Shown in pieces: positions 1 through 8,693 of a stretch of 64,000 nucleotides of DNA. Both the position numbers and the translations under genes were made by a program. The stretch's first letter is position 1. Every line of letters begins with the position of its first letter. The stretch comes from Paenarthrobacter nicotinovorans (GTDB lineage Bacteria > Actinomycetota > Actinomycetes > Actinomycetales > Micrococcaceae): assembly GCF_007670255.1 (NCBI RefSeq), contig NZ_SZVS01000002.1, positions 474,138-538,137 on the forward strand, written 5' to 3'. Under the pieces are notes generated by a model. It did no database searches. It was not told the DNA's origin and worked only from the letters and a program-made list of their open reading frames with translations.

Positions 1-2
1 TG

Positions 3-875
3 TTGAAAACTGCCCTGAAACCCCGCTGGATCGCAGGATTGGTCTTTGCGCTTCTGCTGTCCGCGGTGTTTGTGCTGCTCAGTCAGTGGCAGCTCAGCCG
101 GTCAACCCAGCACGAGGCCCCAGCGCCGTCCAGCGTCGAAGAAGTGAAGCCCCTGGTTGACGTTCTCAAGCCCGGTCAGTTCTTCCCTGGCTCGGTTTCG
201 GACCAGATGGTCACGGCCACAGGGAGCTATGACCCCGGCAAGCAAGTACTGGTGGAGGGGCGCCTGTACAACAACCAGAAGGGTTTTTGGATCGTCTCGG
301 CCTTCGCGGTCAACGACGCTCCCGTGCTCAAGGGTGTCGCAGCCTCGCCGCAAACCTGGATTCCAGTAGCCCGCGGCTGGGTGGCTGACGCCGCCCAAGC
401 CGGCCCGCCGCCGTCGGGCACTGTGACGCTGACCGGTCGCCTGCTCCCTTCCGAAGCTCCCGTACCCAATGTCGACGCCGGCCCGGGCCGGGCATCAGCG
501 GTCTCCACCGCGGAACTGATCAATACCTGGAAAGTTTCCAGCTACCCCGGCTTCATTGCTGCGACGTCCGAAATCAGCGGTGGCGCCACCATCGCGCTGG
601 ACGGAGACGTCAAGGCACTCAATATCCCGGCACAGCCACCGGCGGAGCAGGTCAACTGGTTGAACCTCTTCTACGCTGTGGAATGGGTGGTCTTTGCCGG
701 TTTCTCCGTCTTCATCTGGTGGCGCCTGGTGCGTGACGATTACCGTCGGGACCTTGAGGACGACGAAGACGACGAAGACTACGAGTACTCCGACGGGTTT
801 CCGGACGAACCCGACGCCGTCCCGGCGGCAACCGAACCTGCAAGTCAAGACCCAGAACCTAAGGTGCAGCAATGA
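3..875 (+). CDS. SURF1 family protein, cytochrome oxidase assembly
   Basis: The protein of about 290 residues has the SURF1 layout: one N-terminal membrane helix (about residues 9-27, ending near LLSQWQLSR), a large extracytoplasmic domain with the family pattern TWIPVARGWV, and a second helix near residues 225-245 (FYAVEWVVFAGFSVFIWW). A very acidic tail with DDEDDED follows. SURF1 proteins help assemble haem-copper cytochrome oxidase in the membrane. The first in-frame codon visible is TTG at position 3. The two bases before it (tg) are in frame and could be the end of an ATG just outside the window, so the true start may lie one base upstream. It overlaps the next gene by ATGA. Confidence 0.85.
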   Translation: MKTALKPRWIAGLVFALLLSAVFVLLSQWQLSRSTQHEAPAPSSVEEVKPLVDVLKPGQFFPGSVSDQMVTATGSYDPGKQVLVEGRLYNNQKGFWIVSAFAVNDAPVLKGVAASPQTWIPVARGWVADAAQAGPPPSGTVTLTGRLLPSEAPVPNVDAGPGRASAVSTAELINTWKVSSYPGFIAATSEISGGATIALDGDVKALNIPAQPPAEQVNWLNLFYAVEWVVFAGFSVFIWWRLVRDDYRRDLEDDEDDEDYEYSDGFPDEPDAVPAATEPASQDPEPKVQQ

Positions 876-1372
876 TTGAGCCCAAACCGGCCATCCAGCC
901 TGAGCAGTCAGGACCGAAGCCCAAGAAGCGGCGTTTCGGAGGGACGGAAGCCCAGATCCGTTCGGCCCTGAAGTTTTACAAGGTCATGGCGTACCTCACC
1001 GGCGCCATGCTGCTTCTTCTGTGTGCCGAACTGATCGCACGCTATGGATTCGGCGTTTCACTCTTCGCCGGTGGCACCAACGCGGTCACCGGCCAGCCGT
1101 TTGGGTTCGGTTTCGCCGAATCCGAACCCAAGGGTGTCATTGGCGGTTTCAACATTTCCACCACCGTGCTGATCGTGCACGGCTGGATGTACGTTGTGTA
1201 CCTCGTTTCCAACTTCCGCCTGTGGTCCCTGATGCGGTGGCCTTTCTCCAAGATGGTCCTGCTGGCCTTGGGCGGTGTTGTTCCCCTGCTGTCCTTCATC
1301 GTGGAGAAGAAGTTCCACGCCGAGGTGGAGGCGGAATTGGCCGCCAACCCCCAGGCGTCAAAGCGCTACTAG
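872..1372 (+). CDS. DUF3817 family membrane protein
   Basis: A 166-residue integral membrane protein that starts inside the stop of the SURF1 gene (ATGA overlap), so the two are probably translationally coupled. It shows about three hydrophobic segments: near residues 35-55 (KVMAYLTGAMLLLLCAELIA), near 95-115 after a glycine-rich loop, and near 125-145. Basic ends sit on the cytoplasmic side. This matches DUF3817, which is common in actinobacteria and has no assigned reaction. Its place next to SURF1 suggests a link to the respiratory membrane, but that is inference. Confidence 0.75.
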   Translation: MIEPKPAIQPEQSGPKPKKRRFGGTEAQIRSALKFYKVMAYLTGAMLLLLCAELIARYGFGVSLFAGGTNAVTGQPFGFGFAESEPKGVIGGFNISTTVLIVHGWMYVVYLVSNFRLWSLMRWPFSKMVLLALGGVVPLLSFIVEKKFHAEVEAELAANPQASKRY

Positions 1373-1429
1373 GAGCCTGCGGGCATCCCCGATGTGAGAT
1401 CCCTAACGGGATGGCCTGTTTTGGCCGCT

Positions 1430-1461
1430 GACCGCCCTTGTCAACGTGCACGGGGGCGGTC
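1430..1461 (+). terminator. hairpin downstream of the DUF3817 gene
   Basis: GACCGCCC (1430-1437) pairs with GGGCGGTC (1454-1461), an 8-bp stem with a 16-base loop and no T-run. It lies between the DUF3817 gene and the guaA promoter and may end the upstream transcript. Confidence 0.4.
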
Positions 1462-1469
1462 CGGCAAAG

Positions 1470-1475
1470 TAGTCT
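1470..1475 (+). promoter_or_regulatory. -10 box of guaA, leaderless start
   Basis: TAGTCT lies exactly 6 bases before the GTG at 1482, so transcription should begin at or next to the start codon. No Shine-Dalgarno sequence precedes that GTG. The same spacing recurs at many other genes in the window. Confidence 0.65.
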
Positions 1476-1481
1476 TGACTG

Positions 1482-3071
1482 GTGACTACTCCCACCGCAC
1501 CCCAGACTTCACAGAAGCCGGTGCTGGTTGTTGACTACGGTGCCCAGTACGCGCAGCTGATTGCCCGCCGCGTCCGTGAAGCAAATGTGTATTCGGAAAT
1601 CGTTCCGCACACCTTCACCACCGAGCAGCTTCTGGCCAAAGACCCGGCAGCCATCATCCTCTCCGGCGGACCCTCCAGCGTCTACGCCGAAGGTGCCCCG
1701 TTCGTGGAGGCTGACCTCTTTGAGGCCGGCGTTCCCGTTTTCGGTATCTGCTACGGATTCCAGGCCATGGCCAACGCCCTGGGCGGCAAGGTAGCCCAGA
1801 CGGGCCTGCGTGAGTATGGCGCCACCGAGGCGCTCCTTGTGGGAGATGCACGTTCCATCCTCGACGGCGTCCCGGCCTCCCAGAACACCTGGATGAGCCA
1901 CGGCGACTCTGTCCATGAGGCGCCTGAAGGCTTTGAGGTGCTGGCGACGACGGCCGGCGCGCCGGTCGCTGCCTTCGCCAACGACGAGAAGCGCCTTTAC
2001 GGTGTGCAGTGGCACCCGGAAGTGAAGCACTCCGTCCTTGGCCAGCACGTCCTGGAAAACTTCCTGTTTAAGGGCGCCGGTTTGAGCCCGAACTGGACCA
2101 CCGGCAACATCCTCGAAGAGCAGGTGGAGCGCATCCGCGAGCAAATCGGGGACTCCAAGGTCATCTGTGGCCTCTCCGGTGGCGTGGACTCGGCTGTTGC
2201 GGCCGCACTCGTCCAGCGTGCCGTTGGTGACCAGCTCACGTGTGTCTTCGTCGATCACGGTTTGCTCCGTGAGGGGGAGGCCGAGCAGGTCGAACGTGAC
2301 TTCGTCGCCGCTACGGGTGTCAACCTGTATGTCGCCAACGAGCAGGAACGCTTCCTCTCTGCCCTGGCCGGCGTCAGCGATCCCGAAACCAAGCGCAAGA
2401 TCATCGGCCGAGAATTCATCCGTGCTTTCGAAGAAGCCGAGCGGGCCATCATCGCCCAGGCAGCTGCCGAAGGCGAAAAGATCAAGTTCCTGGTCCAGGG
2501 CACGCTCTACCCGGACGTCGTCGAATCCGGTGGCGGCGAGGGCGCTGCGAACATCAAGAGCCACCACAACGTTGGCGGGCTTCCGGAGGACCTGCAGTTT
2601 GAGCTCGTTGAGCCGCTGCGCGCCCTCTTCAAGGACGAAGTCCGCGCCGTTGGTGCACAGCTTGGACTGCCCCAGGAAATCGTGGGCCGCCAGCCGTTCC
2701 CCGGCCCGGGTTTGGGTATCCGCATCGTCGGTGAAGTGACCAAGGAGCGTCTTGACCTGCTCCGCAAGGCCGACGCCATTGCCCGCGCGGAACTGACGGC
2801 CGCAGGCCTGGACAACGACGTCTGGCAGATGCCGGTGGTTCTCCTGGCCGATGTCCGCAGCGTCGGCGTCCAGGGTGATGGACGTACCTACGGGCACCCC
2901 ATCGTCCTGCGTCCGGTATCTTCCGAGGACGCCATGACGGCGGACTGGTCGCGTTTGCCCTACGACCTTCTGGCCCGCATCTCCAACCGCATCACCAATG
3001 AGGTGGATGGCGTGAACCGTGTGGTGCTGGACGTCACCAGCAAGCCACCGGGAACCATCGAGTGGGAATAG
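1482..3071 (+). CDS. guaA: GMP synthase (glutamine-hydrolysing)
   Basis: Converts XMP to GMP using ATP and glutamine, the last step of guanine nucleotide synthesis in the cytosol. The 529-residue protein is full length. The N-terminal class I amidotransferase has the nucleophile Cys90 in FGICYG and the catalytic His in QWHPE. The ATP-pyrophosphatase domain begins near residue 215 and carries the PP-loop [10 protein letters not shown]. The C-terminal dimerisation domain ends in [12 protein letters not shown], the usual GuaA ending. The GTG start agrees with a -10 box 6 bases upstream. A strong hairpin follows the gene, so it is probably monocistronic. Confidence 0.97.
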   Translation: MTTPTAPQTSQKPVLVVDYGAQYAQLIARRVREANVYSEIVPHTFTTEQLLAKDPAAIILSGGPSSVYAEGAPFVEADLFEAGVPVFGICYGFQAMANALGGKVAQTGLREYGATEALLVGDARSILDGVPASQNTWMSHGDSVHEAPEGFEVLATTAGAPVAAFANDEKRLYGVQWHPEVKHSVLGQHVLENFLFKGAGLSPNWTTGNILEEQVERIREQIGDSKVICGLSGGVDSAVAAALVQRAVGDQLTCVFVDHGLLREGEAEQVERDFVAATGVNLYVANEQERFLSALAGVSDPETKRKIIGREFIRAFEEAERAIIAQAAAEGEKIKFLVQGTLYPDVVESGGGEGAANIKSHHNVGGLPEDLQFELVEPLRALFKDEVRAVGAQLGLPQEIVGRQPFPGPGLGIRIVGEVTKERLDLLRKADAIARAELTAAGLDNDVWQMPVVLLADVRSVGVQGDGRTYGHPIVLRPVSSEDAMTADWSRLPYDLLARISNRITNEVDGVNRVVLDVTSKPPGTIEWE

Positions 3072-3078
3072 CATTCTG

Positions 3079-3113
3079 AAGTGGCCGGCTTCCTTCGGGA
3101 GGCCGGCCACTTT
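3079..3113 (+). terminator. guaA terminator
   Basis: AAGTGGCCGGCTTCC pairs with the matching arm around a TTCG tetraloop, giving a stem of about 15 bp, and TTTGTATTTG follows. This is a clear intrinsic terminator 7 bases after the guaA stop codon. Confidence 0.85.
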
Positions 3114-3220
3114 GTATTTGGCGCAGTTCCCCCGTGGTATGAGAAGGGCAGCAAGCTGTGAAAACCGGTGAATTTCGCGTTGGAACAGCGTTGCGGAGCG
3201 GGCTGGCCATGGATTCCCGC

Positions 3221-3226
3221 TACCCT
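3221..3226 (+). promoter_or_regulatory. -10 box of the helicase-like gene, leaderless start
   Basis: TACCCT is followed after 7 bases by the ATG at 3234. This supports that ATG over an upstream GTG at 3168, which would place the promoter inside the gene. Confidence 0.5.
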
Positions 3227-3233
3227 CGAAAGT

Positions 3234-6200
3234 ATGCCGGTATGGTCCAAGGCGTCTAAAGCTAGTACAGAAAAGAAGGCAGAAGTCGTGTCAGTAGGTC
3301 AAGGCCAGGAAGAGGGCTCTGAAGAGCTCCGCAAATGGCTGTCTGGTCTCAAACCCGTCACAGGGGCAGACACTATGCTGCGTTTCGTCAAGACGCCCGA
3401 AGGCGCCATTGACCTCAGCAACGCGCATCCCTCAGGGTTGGCGCAGCTGTTGGCGGGCCGCAGGACACGCTTGTCCACCCTGATCAGGGACCGCCAGCAA
3501 TATCTCGTGGCTGCCCGGGCAGCCCGGAACATCAGGTCGAAGATTTTCGAGCTCAGCAATGACCGCGGTATCGAAGCCGGGTACTTGTCCGCCGGTACCG
3601 TGGTGTGGACATCAGCTGTCGGCGGCAAACCGCAGCGTGTCTCCGCGCCTGTCATGCTCACCTCCATCGTTCTCACGGTCCGGCCGGGGGAGGACGATTT
3701 CGAACTTCAGCTCACTGAGCAAGCACGCATGAACCCCGCCCTGGTCCGTCACTTGAAGACGGTCCACGGCATCGTTTTCGACGTCAACGCAGTGGCCCGC
3801 ATGGCGTACAACACCGCGCGGTTGGATCCGCAGCCTGTCCTGGACCGTTTGTCCACGCTGGTTCAGCCCATCCACGGCGCCGAGGTGGAATTCAACCTCC
3901 TGGTCACAACCCTGGCTGACCTGTCGGGCAACCTGGACGATCCGTGGATCAACCTGAACAACCCCACGGTGGCCGCGCTGGCCACTGCAGCCAACGGTGG
4001 CGACATCGAGCCGGAATCCATCAAGGCGGGCAGGTTCCCCAGCCTTGACCTCCGTGATCCGGCCGATGAGCTCCTCTTGCTTGATGCCGACACGGACCAG
4101 CAATACGTGGTTGACGCCGTACGCGCCGGTGACTCCCTGGTGGTCAGTACGCCTCCGGGGAGCGGTCAAACCCAGACTGCCATCAACGCCATCGGTGCGT
4201 TGGTCTGCGAAGGAAAGTCGGTCTTGGTGGTGGGGGACCGCCAGTCCAGCCTCGCAGGATTGTCCGCGCACCTGGAATCACTGGGACTGGATTCGCTGCT
4301 CTTCCGCCCCGGTAACGGAACCACTCCGCAGCAGCTCAAGGCGCAGCTGGTTCGGGCAATCATGCGCAACGAGAAGGCGCTCGAACCCCAGCTCGGCAAC
4401 CTCCACCAGACGCTGACCGGGCATCGGCACGCCCTCATGGACCACGTAGCGTCCTTGCATAACGTCCGCGAACGCTGGGGTTGCTCGCCGTACCAGGCCA
4501 TGCAGTCCCTCGCGGAACTGACGTCCATCCATCCTGCTCCCTCCACGACCGTGCGTCTGAAGCGCAGTGTCTTGGACAACATAAAGGACCGCGAGGAACT
4601 CGCTGCACGGCTCCGGCGTGCCGCAGAACTTGGAAGCTTCAGCCGGGCTTCGACCAGCAGTCCTTGGTACGGCGCCCGCCTGGTCACCCGCAAGGAAACC
4701 GAGGAAGCGCAGCAGCTTGCCCGCCTGGCCGCGGAGAAACTCCCCGTCCTGCGCGACCGCATGAAGCAGGTGTCCGATCACGCCGAGATCCGCCTGGGCG
4801 ACACCTTTACGGAATGGGGTGCCCAGCTCGAACTGCTGATCGCCGTACGCGAGAGCCTGGACAAGTTCACGCCGGACATCTTTGACCGCCCGGTGCACGA
4901 CCTCATTTCGGCCACTGCCAGCTCGGCATGGCGGCGTGAGCGGAACATCGAGATGCCGTCCATGCAGCGCTCCAGGCTGCGGCGCGTGGCCAAGGAATAT
5001 GTACGGCCCGGCGTTCACATTGCCGACCTCCACAGTTCGTTGGTTCTTGTCCAGGAGCAGCGCGCACTCTGGGCCGGTTACGCCACAACGCAACGCCACC
5101 CGGCCGTTCCCTCCGGCCTGGCCGACCTCGGTGCGCTCTACCGCGAGCTCGATACCGAACTCCGGCGACTCGGCGACGCCCTCAAGCACACCTCTGCCGG
5201 CGGCTCGCTTCACGGCACGCCCTACCCGGAGCTGATGGAGCGCCTTGAGAGTCTTGTGGCAGACACTGACACGCTGGAGTCGTTGCCGGAGCGCACCCTC
5301 CTGATCGAGGAAATGCGTGAGCACGGCCTAGGAGAGCTGCTGGCGGATCTGGCCGAACGCGAAGTCCCCGCGTCCTCGGTGGCTGCCGAGCTGGACCTGG
5401 CCTGGTGGCAGTCCGCCCTGGAAGCGATGATCAGCGGCGACGACTACCTCGCCATGTCCGACGGCGACTCCCTGCGCCGCCTTGAAGCCGAGTTCAGGTT
5501 GGCCGACCAGGCGCACATCGCCAGTGGTGCTGCCCGGCTCCGGTGGCAGCTCGCACAGAGGTGGCGCCAGGGGCTGGTTGACCACCCGCGCCAGGCCGAG
5601 CTGCTGCGTGCCTTGCTGAAGGATGGGCGGGTAACCTTGCCTGCACTGAGCGCCCAAGCTCCGGACCTCGTGCCGATGCTCGTCCCAGTATGGTCTGTCA
5701 GCCCTTATCTGCTCACCGGAGTCCTCCCCGCCGAGCAGAAGTTTGACGCCGTGGTGGTCATCGACGCCGAGTCCACGTCCCTGCAGGCAGTCCTTCCCGC
5801 GATCGCACGTGCCCAGCAAGTGGTGGCATTCGGCGACGCCAAGATCGCCAACGCGCGGACCTTCAGCGTGGCTGTTGAACCGCCGGTGGCCGGCGTGGCC
5901 GGCCACGAAACAGTGGAGAGTGCCTTCAAGGCTCTGTCCCGGGTCCTGCCCTCCTGGCAATTGAACTGGGTGTACCGCGCAGTTGACGAGGACTTGATTC
6001 TGCAGTTGAGCAAGAACTACTACGACGGCGGCCTGAAGCGACTGCCCGACGGCAACTCGGTCACTGGCCTGGATCGTTCGATCCTTGTCGAGTACATTCC
6101 CGACGGCACCGGACTCCCCGGAGCCGACCACGAGGGCGTGGAGTCGGTCACCGCCGAAGTGAACCGTGTGGTTGACCTCGTCTTCGAACACGCCACGTTG

Positions 6201-7391
6201 CGTCCACGCACCAGTTTGGCCGTGGTGACAGCAAGCCTGCGCCACGCAGCCAGGATCGGCGAGGCCATCAGGCTTCAACTGCCGAACCATCCTTTGTTGG
6301 CGTCCTTCTTCGCGGCCGGCCCTGAGTTCTTCCGTGTGGTGGATCTTGAACGCGCGCAAGGTCTGGTCCGCGACCACGTGATCTTCTCCCTCGGTTACGG
6401 GCGCACACCCCACGGCCGGGCACTCCACTCTTTTGGCCCCTTGTCGGCTGAAGGCGGCCGTAACCGCTTTGCCTTGGCAATGACCAGGGCCCGGCGCTCC
6501 ATGCACGTACTGAGCTGCTTCCGGCCCGAGGATCTTGACCTGGATCGTTTGTCGCACGGTGCTGTGGACTTCTATGAGTTGTTGGACCGGGAACTCTCCG
6601 GCAACAGCAATCTCGGAACCCCGGCGTCCCGGGCGGTTGCCAGTGAGCAGGCCCTCGGCGAAGACCCTTTGGTTGCCGACCTTGGAGAACGCCTGCGCGC
6701 CAGGGGTGCGCGGGTGTGGCACCTCTACGACGGCGTCCTGGACATTGCCGCCGCTGCCGATCCGGTGCACACGATTGGCCGCGAGGGAGCCGAGATCCCA
6801 ACGCCGGTGGCCATCGAATCCGATGGCACGGAACGCTACCGGCGCATGAGCGTCCGTGAACGCAGCAGGTTGCGGCCGCAGCTCTTGGAGCGTATGGGCT
6901 GGCGGTACATGTCCCTCTGGACGATCGAGGTCTTCACGGACCCGTCCTCCTGCGCGGACCGTATCGGTTCCTACCTCGGCTTGGAGAACCACATTCTCAC
7001 CTCCACGGAATCTCCGCAGCATGGTTTCCTGGACATGGATGTTGAACAATTGAATCTGGACAGGGCAAAGCCAGCGTTCACCCGCCCTTCGGCCGCCGCC
7101 TCGGGTAAGCAGCCCGGGGAAAATGGCAGCGAGCGGGACCAGGCAGCGGACAGGAAAGCAGCAATGACGGAACAAGACAGCGGCACGGGCAACGGCGGTG
7201 CCGAAGGCGACGCCGGCGGCCAGGACGAGGCCACTGCTGAAAAAGCTACGGAAACGACCCCCGCCAAGCACAGCTCCGGCGGCATCCTGCCCACGAAAGC
7301 CGCGGAGGACGACCCCCGCGCCTGGGGCGACGAGACCGGCTACGATCACGAGCAGTGGTTGAAGGAGCAGAAGCCCCCGCACTGGGGCTGA
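3234..7391 (+). CDS. large helicase-like protein with degenerate ATPase motifs and C-terminal nuclease-like domain
   Basis: A 1385-residue protein resembling DUF4011/superfamily 1 helicases. After an all-alpha and beta N-terminal region, a P-loop-like motif appears at residues 306-314 as TPPGSGQTQ, where Gln stands in place of the Walker A Lys (codon caa at 4167). A Walker B-like segment VVVIDAES (D844, A845, E846) has lost the usual DE order, and the following GD-x-x-Q motif is GDAKI. Motif VI survives as AMTRARRSM (about 1082-1090). Residues about 1140-1250 match the MTES_1575/Vsr-like endonuclease pattern: D1170 in VLDIA, then E1195 and D1197 in AIESDG, then GWRYMSLWTIEVFTDP. A charged low-complexity linker and a conserved-looking end (WLKEQKPPHWG) follow. 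It may be a non-hydrolysing scaffold for a nuclease. Its role is unknown. Confidence 0.8.
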   Translation: MPVWSKASKASTEKKAEVVSVGQGQEEGSEELRKWLSGLKPVTGADTMLRFVKTPEGAIDLSNAHPSGLAQLLAGRRTRLSTLIRDRQQYLVAARAARNIRSKIFELSNDRGIEAGYLSAGTVVWTSAVGGKPQRVSAPVMLTSIVLTVRPGEDDFELQLTEQARMNPALVRHLKTVHGIVFDVNAVARMAYNTARLDPQPVLDRLSTLVQPIHGAEVEFNLLVTTLADLSGNLDDPWINLNNPTVAALATAANGGDIEPESIKAGRFPSLDLRDPADELLLLDADTDQQYVVDAVRAGDSLVVSTPPGSGQTQTAINAIGALVCEGKSVLVVGDRQSSLAGLSAHLESLGLDSLLFRPGNGTTPQQLKAQLVRAIMRNEKALEPQLGNLHQTLTGHRHALMDHVASLHNVRERWGCSPYQAMQSLAELTSIHPAPSTTVRLKRSVLDNIKDREELAARLRRAAELGSFSRASTSSPWYGARLVTRKETEEAQQLARLAAEKLPVLRDRMKQVSDHAEIRLGDTFTEWGAQLELLIAVRESLDKFTPDIFDRPVHDLISATASSAWRRERNIEMPSMQRSRLRRVAKEYVRPGVHIADLHSSLVLVQEQRALWAGYATTQRHPAVPSGLADLGALYRELDTELRRLGDALKHTSAGGSLHGTPYPELMERLESLVADTDTLESLPERTLLIEEMREHGLGELLADLAEREVPASSVAAELDLAWWQSALEAMISGDDYLAMSDGDSLRRLEAEFRLADQAHIASGAARLRWQLAQRWRQGLVDHPRQAELLRALLKDGRVTLPALSAQAPDLVPMLVPVWSVSPYLLTGVLPAEQKFDAVVVIDAESTSLQAVLPAIARAQQVVAFGDAKIANARTFSVAVEPPVAGVAGHETVESAFKALSRVLPSWQLNWVYRAVDEDLILQLSKNYYDGGLKRLPDGNSVTGLDRSILVEYIPDGTGLPGADHEGVESVTAEVNRVVDLVFEHATLRPRTSLAVVTASLRHAARIGEAIRLQLPNHPLLASFFAAGPEFFRVVDLERAQGLVRDHVIFSLGYGRTPHGRALHSFGPLSAEGGRNRFALAMTRARRSMHVLSCFRPEDLDLDRLSHGAVDFYELLDRELSGNSNLGTPASRAVASEQALGEDPLVADLGERLRARGARVWHLYDGVLDIAAAADPVHTIGREGAEIPTPVAIESDGTERYRRMSVRERSRLRPQLLERMGWRYMSLWTIEVFTDPSSCADRIGSYLGLENHILTSTESPQHGFLDMDVEQLNLDRAKPAFTRPSAAASGKQPGENGSERDQAADRKAAMTEQDSGTGNGGAEGDAGGQDEATAEKATETTPAKHSSGGILPTKAAEDDPRAWGDETGYDHEQWLKEQKPPHWG

Positions 7392-7405
7392 TCGCCTGAA
7401 AAGCT

Positions 7406-8206
7406 TCATGGGCTGACCAATACAAAGAAAAGCTTGCCCTGCGTTGATGCGCCGGCAAGCTTTTCTGCTTGTTGGGGGTTGGCTGCAACCACCACCAGCC
7501 CGTCGGTGTCGCTCGTCCCAAGCCACTCGCCTGCCTTGCCGCCCTGAGTCGAGGTCCACAGCACGGGAACAGGTCCGGCAAGAACCTGGCTTTGCCGCGA
7601 TTCATCGTAGGAGCCAGACGCCGTGAGGACCACCGTCACCAGCTGTCCTGGCGAAAGGAGCTGAATTGAGGAGGCGTCGGCCATGCGGAGGGGGACCGCA
7701 GCGGAACCTGCCGGAGTGCCGGTGAGCAGGCCGGGGCCCAGGAGAGCTGAGTCGGTTGGGATTTGCCCCTTGCCAAGCGGAGAAGCCAGTTGGCGCCCAA
7801 CGAGACCCGCAAGGTCCTTCACCTGTGCGGGTACGGCGAGTTCGGGTGCGACGTCGACGGTGGTGAAGTCGGATTCCCTAAGACTGGCACCCGCCGGTAG
7901 ATCCCGTGCTGCCACAAGGACGGTGACGCGTTCCGCCGACGCTGGAGTCAGCTGTTGGACGGCCAACCCTGCGGCAAGGCAGAGAAGCAGGGCGATACAG
8001 AGCCGGCGATTCCGCGAAAGCCATGCTCTCGGCGTGCGTCGTGGCTGTTGACGTGGTGTTGGAGGCCCGTCACGTCTGAATGTTTGGCGGGCGCGCCCGG
8101 GGGAGGGCAGGCGGTATTGCATGGGCAGCCGAAATGGCTCGCGGTCAGCTGTTCCTGCCGAACGCTCGGCGCGGGCAAGGAGGGCGCTTCGGGAAGTAGG
8201 TGGCAT
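7406..8206 (-). CDS. SAF domain-containing protein (CpaB/RcpC-like)
   Basis: A 266-residue protein with a basic, proline-rich N-terminal part, one membrane helix (about residues 68-85, RLCIALLLCLAAGLAV) and an extracytoplasmic SAF domain starting at VTVLVAARDLPAGASLRESDF. This is the arrangement of CpaB/RcpC proteins, which help build Flp pili, but no tad or pilus genes lie nearby, so the role here is open. The ATG at 8206 is supported by TAGCGT 6 bases upstream. It converges on the helicase-like gene and its last codons contain the shared terminator hairpin. Confidence 0.75.
   Translation of the reverse strand: MPPTSRSALLARAERSAGTADREPFRLPMQYRLPSPGRARQTFRRDGPPTPRQQPRRTPRAWLSRNRRLCIALLLCLAAGLAVQQLTPASAERVTVLVAARDLPAGASLRESDFTTVDVAPELAVPAQVKDLAGLVGRQLASPLGKGQIPTDSALLGPGLLTGTPAGSAAVPLRMADASSIQLLSPGQLVTVVLTASGSYDESRQSQVLAGPVPVLWTSTQGGKAGEWLGTSDTDGLVVVAANPQQAEKLAGASTQGKLFFVLVSP
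7426..7466. terminator. bidirectional terminator inside the 3' end of the SAF gene
   Basis: AGAAAAGCTTGCC (7426-7438) pairs perfectly with GGCAAGCTTTTCT (7454-7466): a 13-bp stem with a 15-base loop. Each strand ends the stem in a T-rich run, so it can serve both convergent genes. It lies wholly within the last codons of the minus-strand SAF gene. Confidence 0.7.
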
Positions 8207-8212
8207 GCCGCC

Positions 8213-8218
8213 ACGCTA
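8213..8218 (-). promoter_or_regulatory. -10 box of the SAF gene, leaderless start
   Basis: On the minus strand TAGCGT is followed by 6 bases and then the ATG of the SAF gene. No ribosome-binding site is visible. Confidence 0.5.
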
Positions 8219-8277
8219 ACGAGCTTGTCCGGCCCCATGGCAGGGGCCGGCTTCCCTATGTGGAAAAGTCCCGGGAC

Positions 8278-8550
8278 TTAGCTCGCTGCTGCCGCGGCGG
8301 CGGGAGCGGGCGTGGCGGCCGCAGGTGCGCTTGGAGTGGAGGGCGCTGCCGAAACGGTGCTGCTGCCCTTCGTGTCACGCGAGTCGGTGCGGTAGAAACC
8401 GGAGCCCTTGAAGACGACGCCAACGCTGTTGAACTTCTTGCGCAGCGTGCCTTTGCATTCCGGGCACTCTGTCAGGGAGCTGTCTGAGAAGGACTGGACG
8501 ATGTCGAAGGCATGGTCACAGTCTTTGCAGGCGTATGCGTATGTGGGCAC
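8278..8550 (-). CDS. FmdB family zinc ribbon protein
   Basis: A 90-residue protein beginning MPTYAYACKDC, the standard FmdB opening. Two CxxC pairs (C8/C11 and C29/C32) should hold one zinc ion. The motif FKGSGFYRTD follows, and the end is an alanine/proline-rich tail of about 30 residues. FmdB-type proteins are annotated as putative regulators, and their true role is unsettled. The GTG start at 8550 is preceded by AAAGGAGGAACTCA, a strong ribosome-binding site, in contrast to the leaderless genes around it. Confidence 0.85.
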   Translation of the reverse strand: MPTYAYACKDCDHAFDIVQSFSDSSLTECPECKGTLRKKFNSVGVVFKGSGFYRTDSRDTKGSSTVSAAPSTPSAPAAATPAPAAAAAAS

Positions 8551-8693
8551 TGAGTTCCTCCTTTAGGACAAAGTTCAGGTCCTGTGGCGCCGCAGCGAAG
8601 AGTTTCCGCATTAGCAGTCCCAGGGCCTGAGTGCCAATTCTATCACCCGTCCCTGCGGCGTTCGCCAGCACCTGTGCCGGAACTCACCACCCT

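Noticed and set aside
1509..3110. A 533-codon open frame antisense to guaA
   Set aside because: It is the expected by-product of third-position G/C bias in guaA. It has no family features and would cover an essential gene.
3168..3233. GTG 3168 as start of the helicase-like gene
   Set aside because: It would add 22 residues covering the promoter element. ATG 3234 has the 7-base spacing of other genes here.
5328..7559. A 743-codon open frame antisense to the helicase-like gene
   Set aside because: Its codon pattern mirrors the sense gene, and it has no promoter, ribosome-binding site or recognisable domain.
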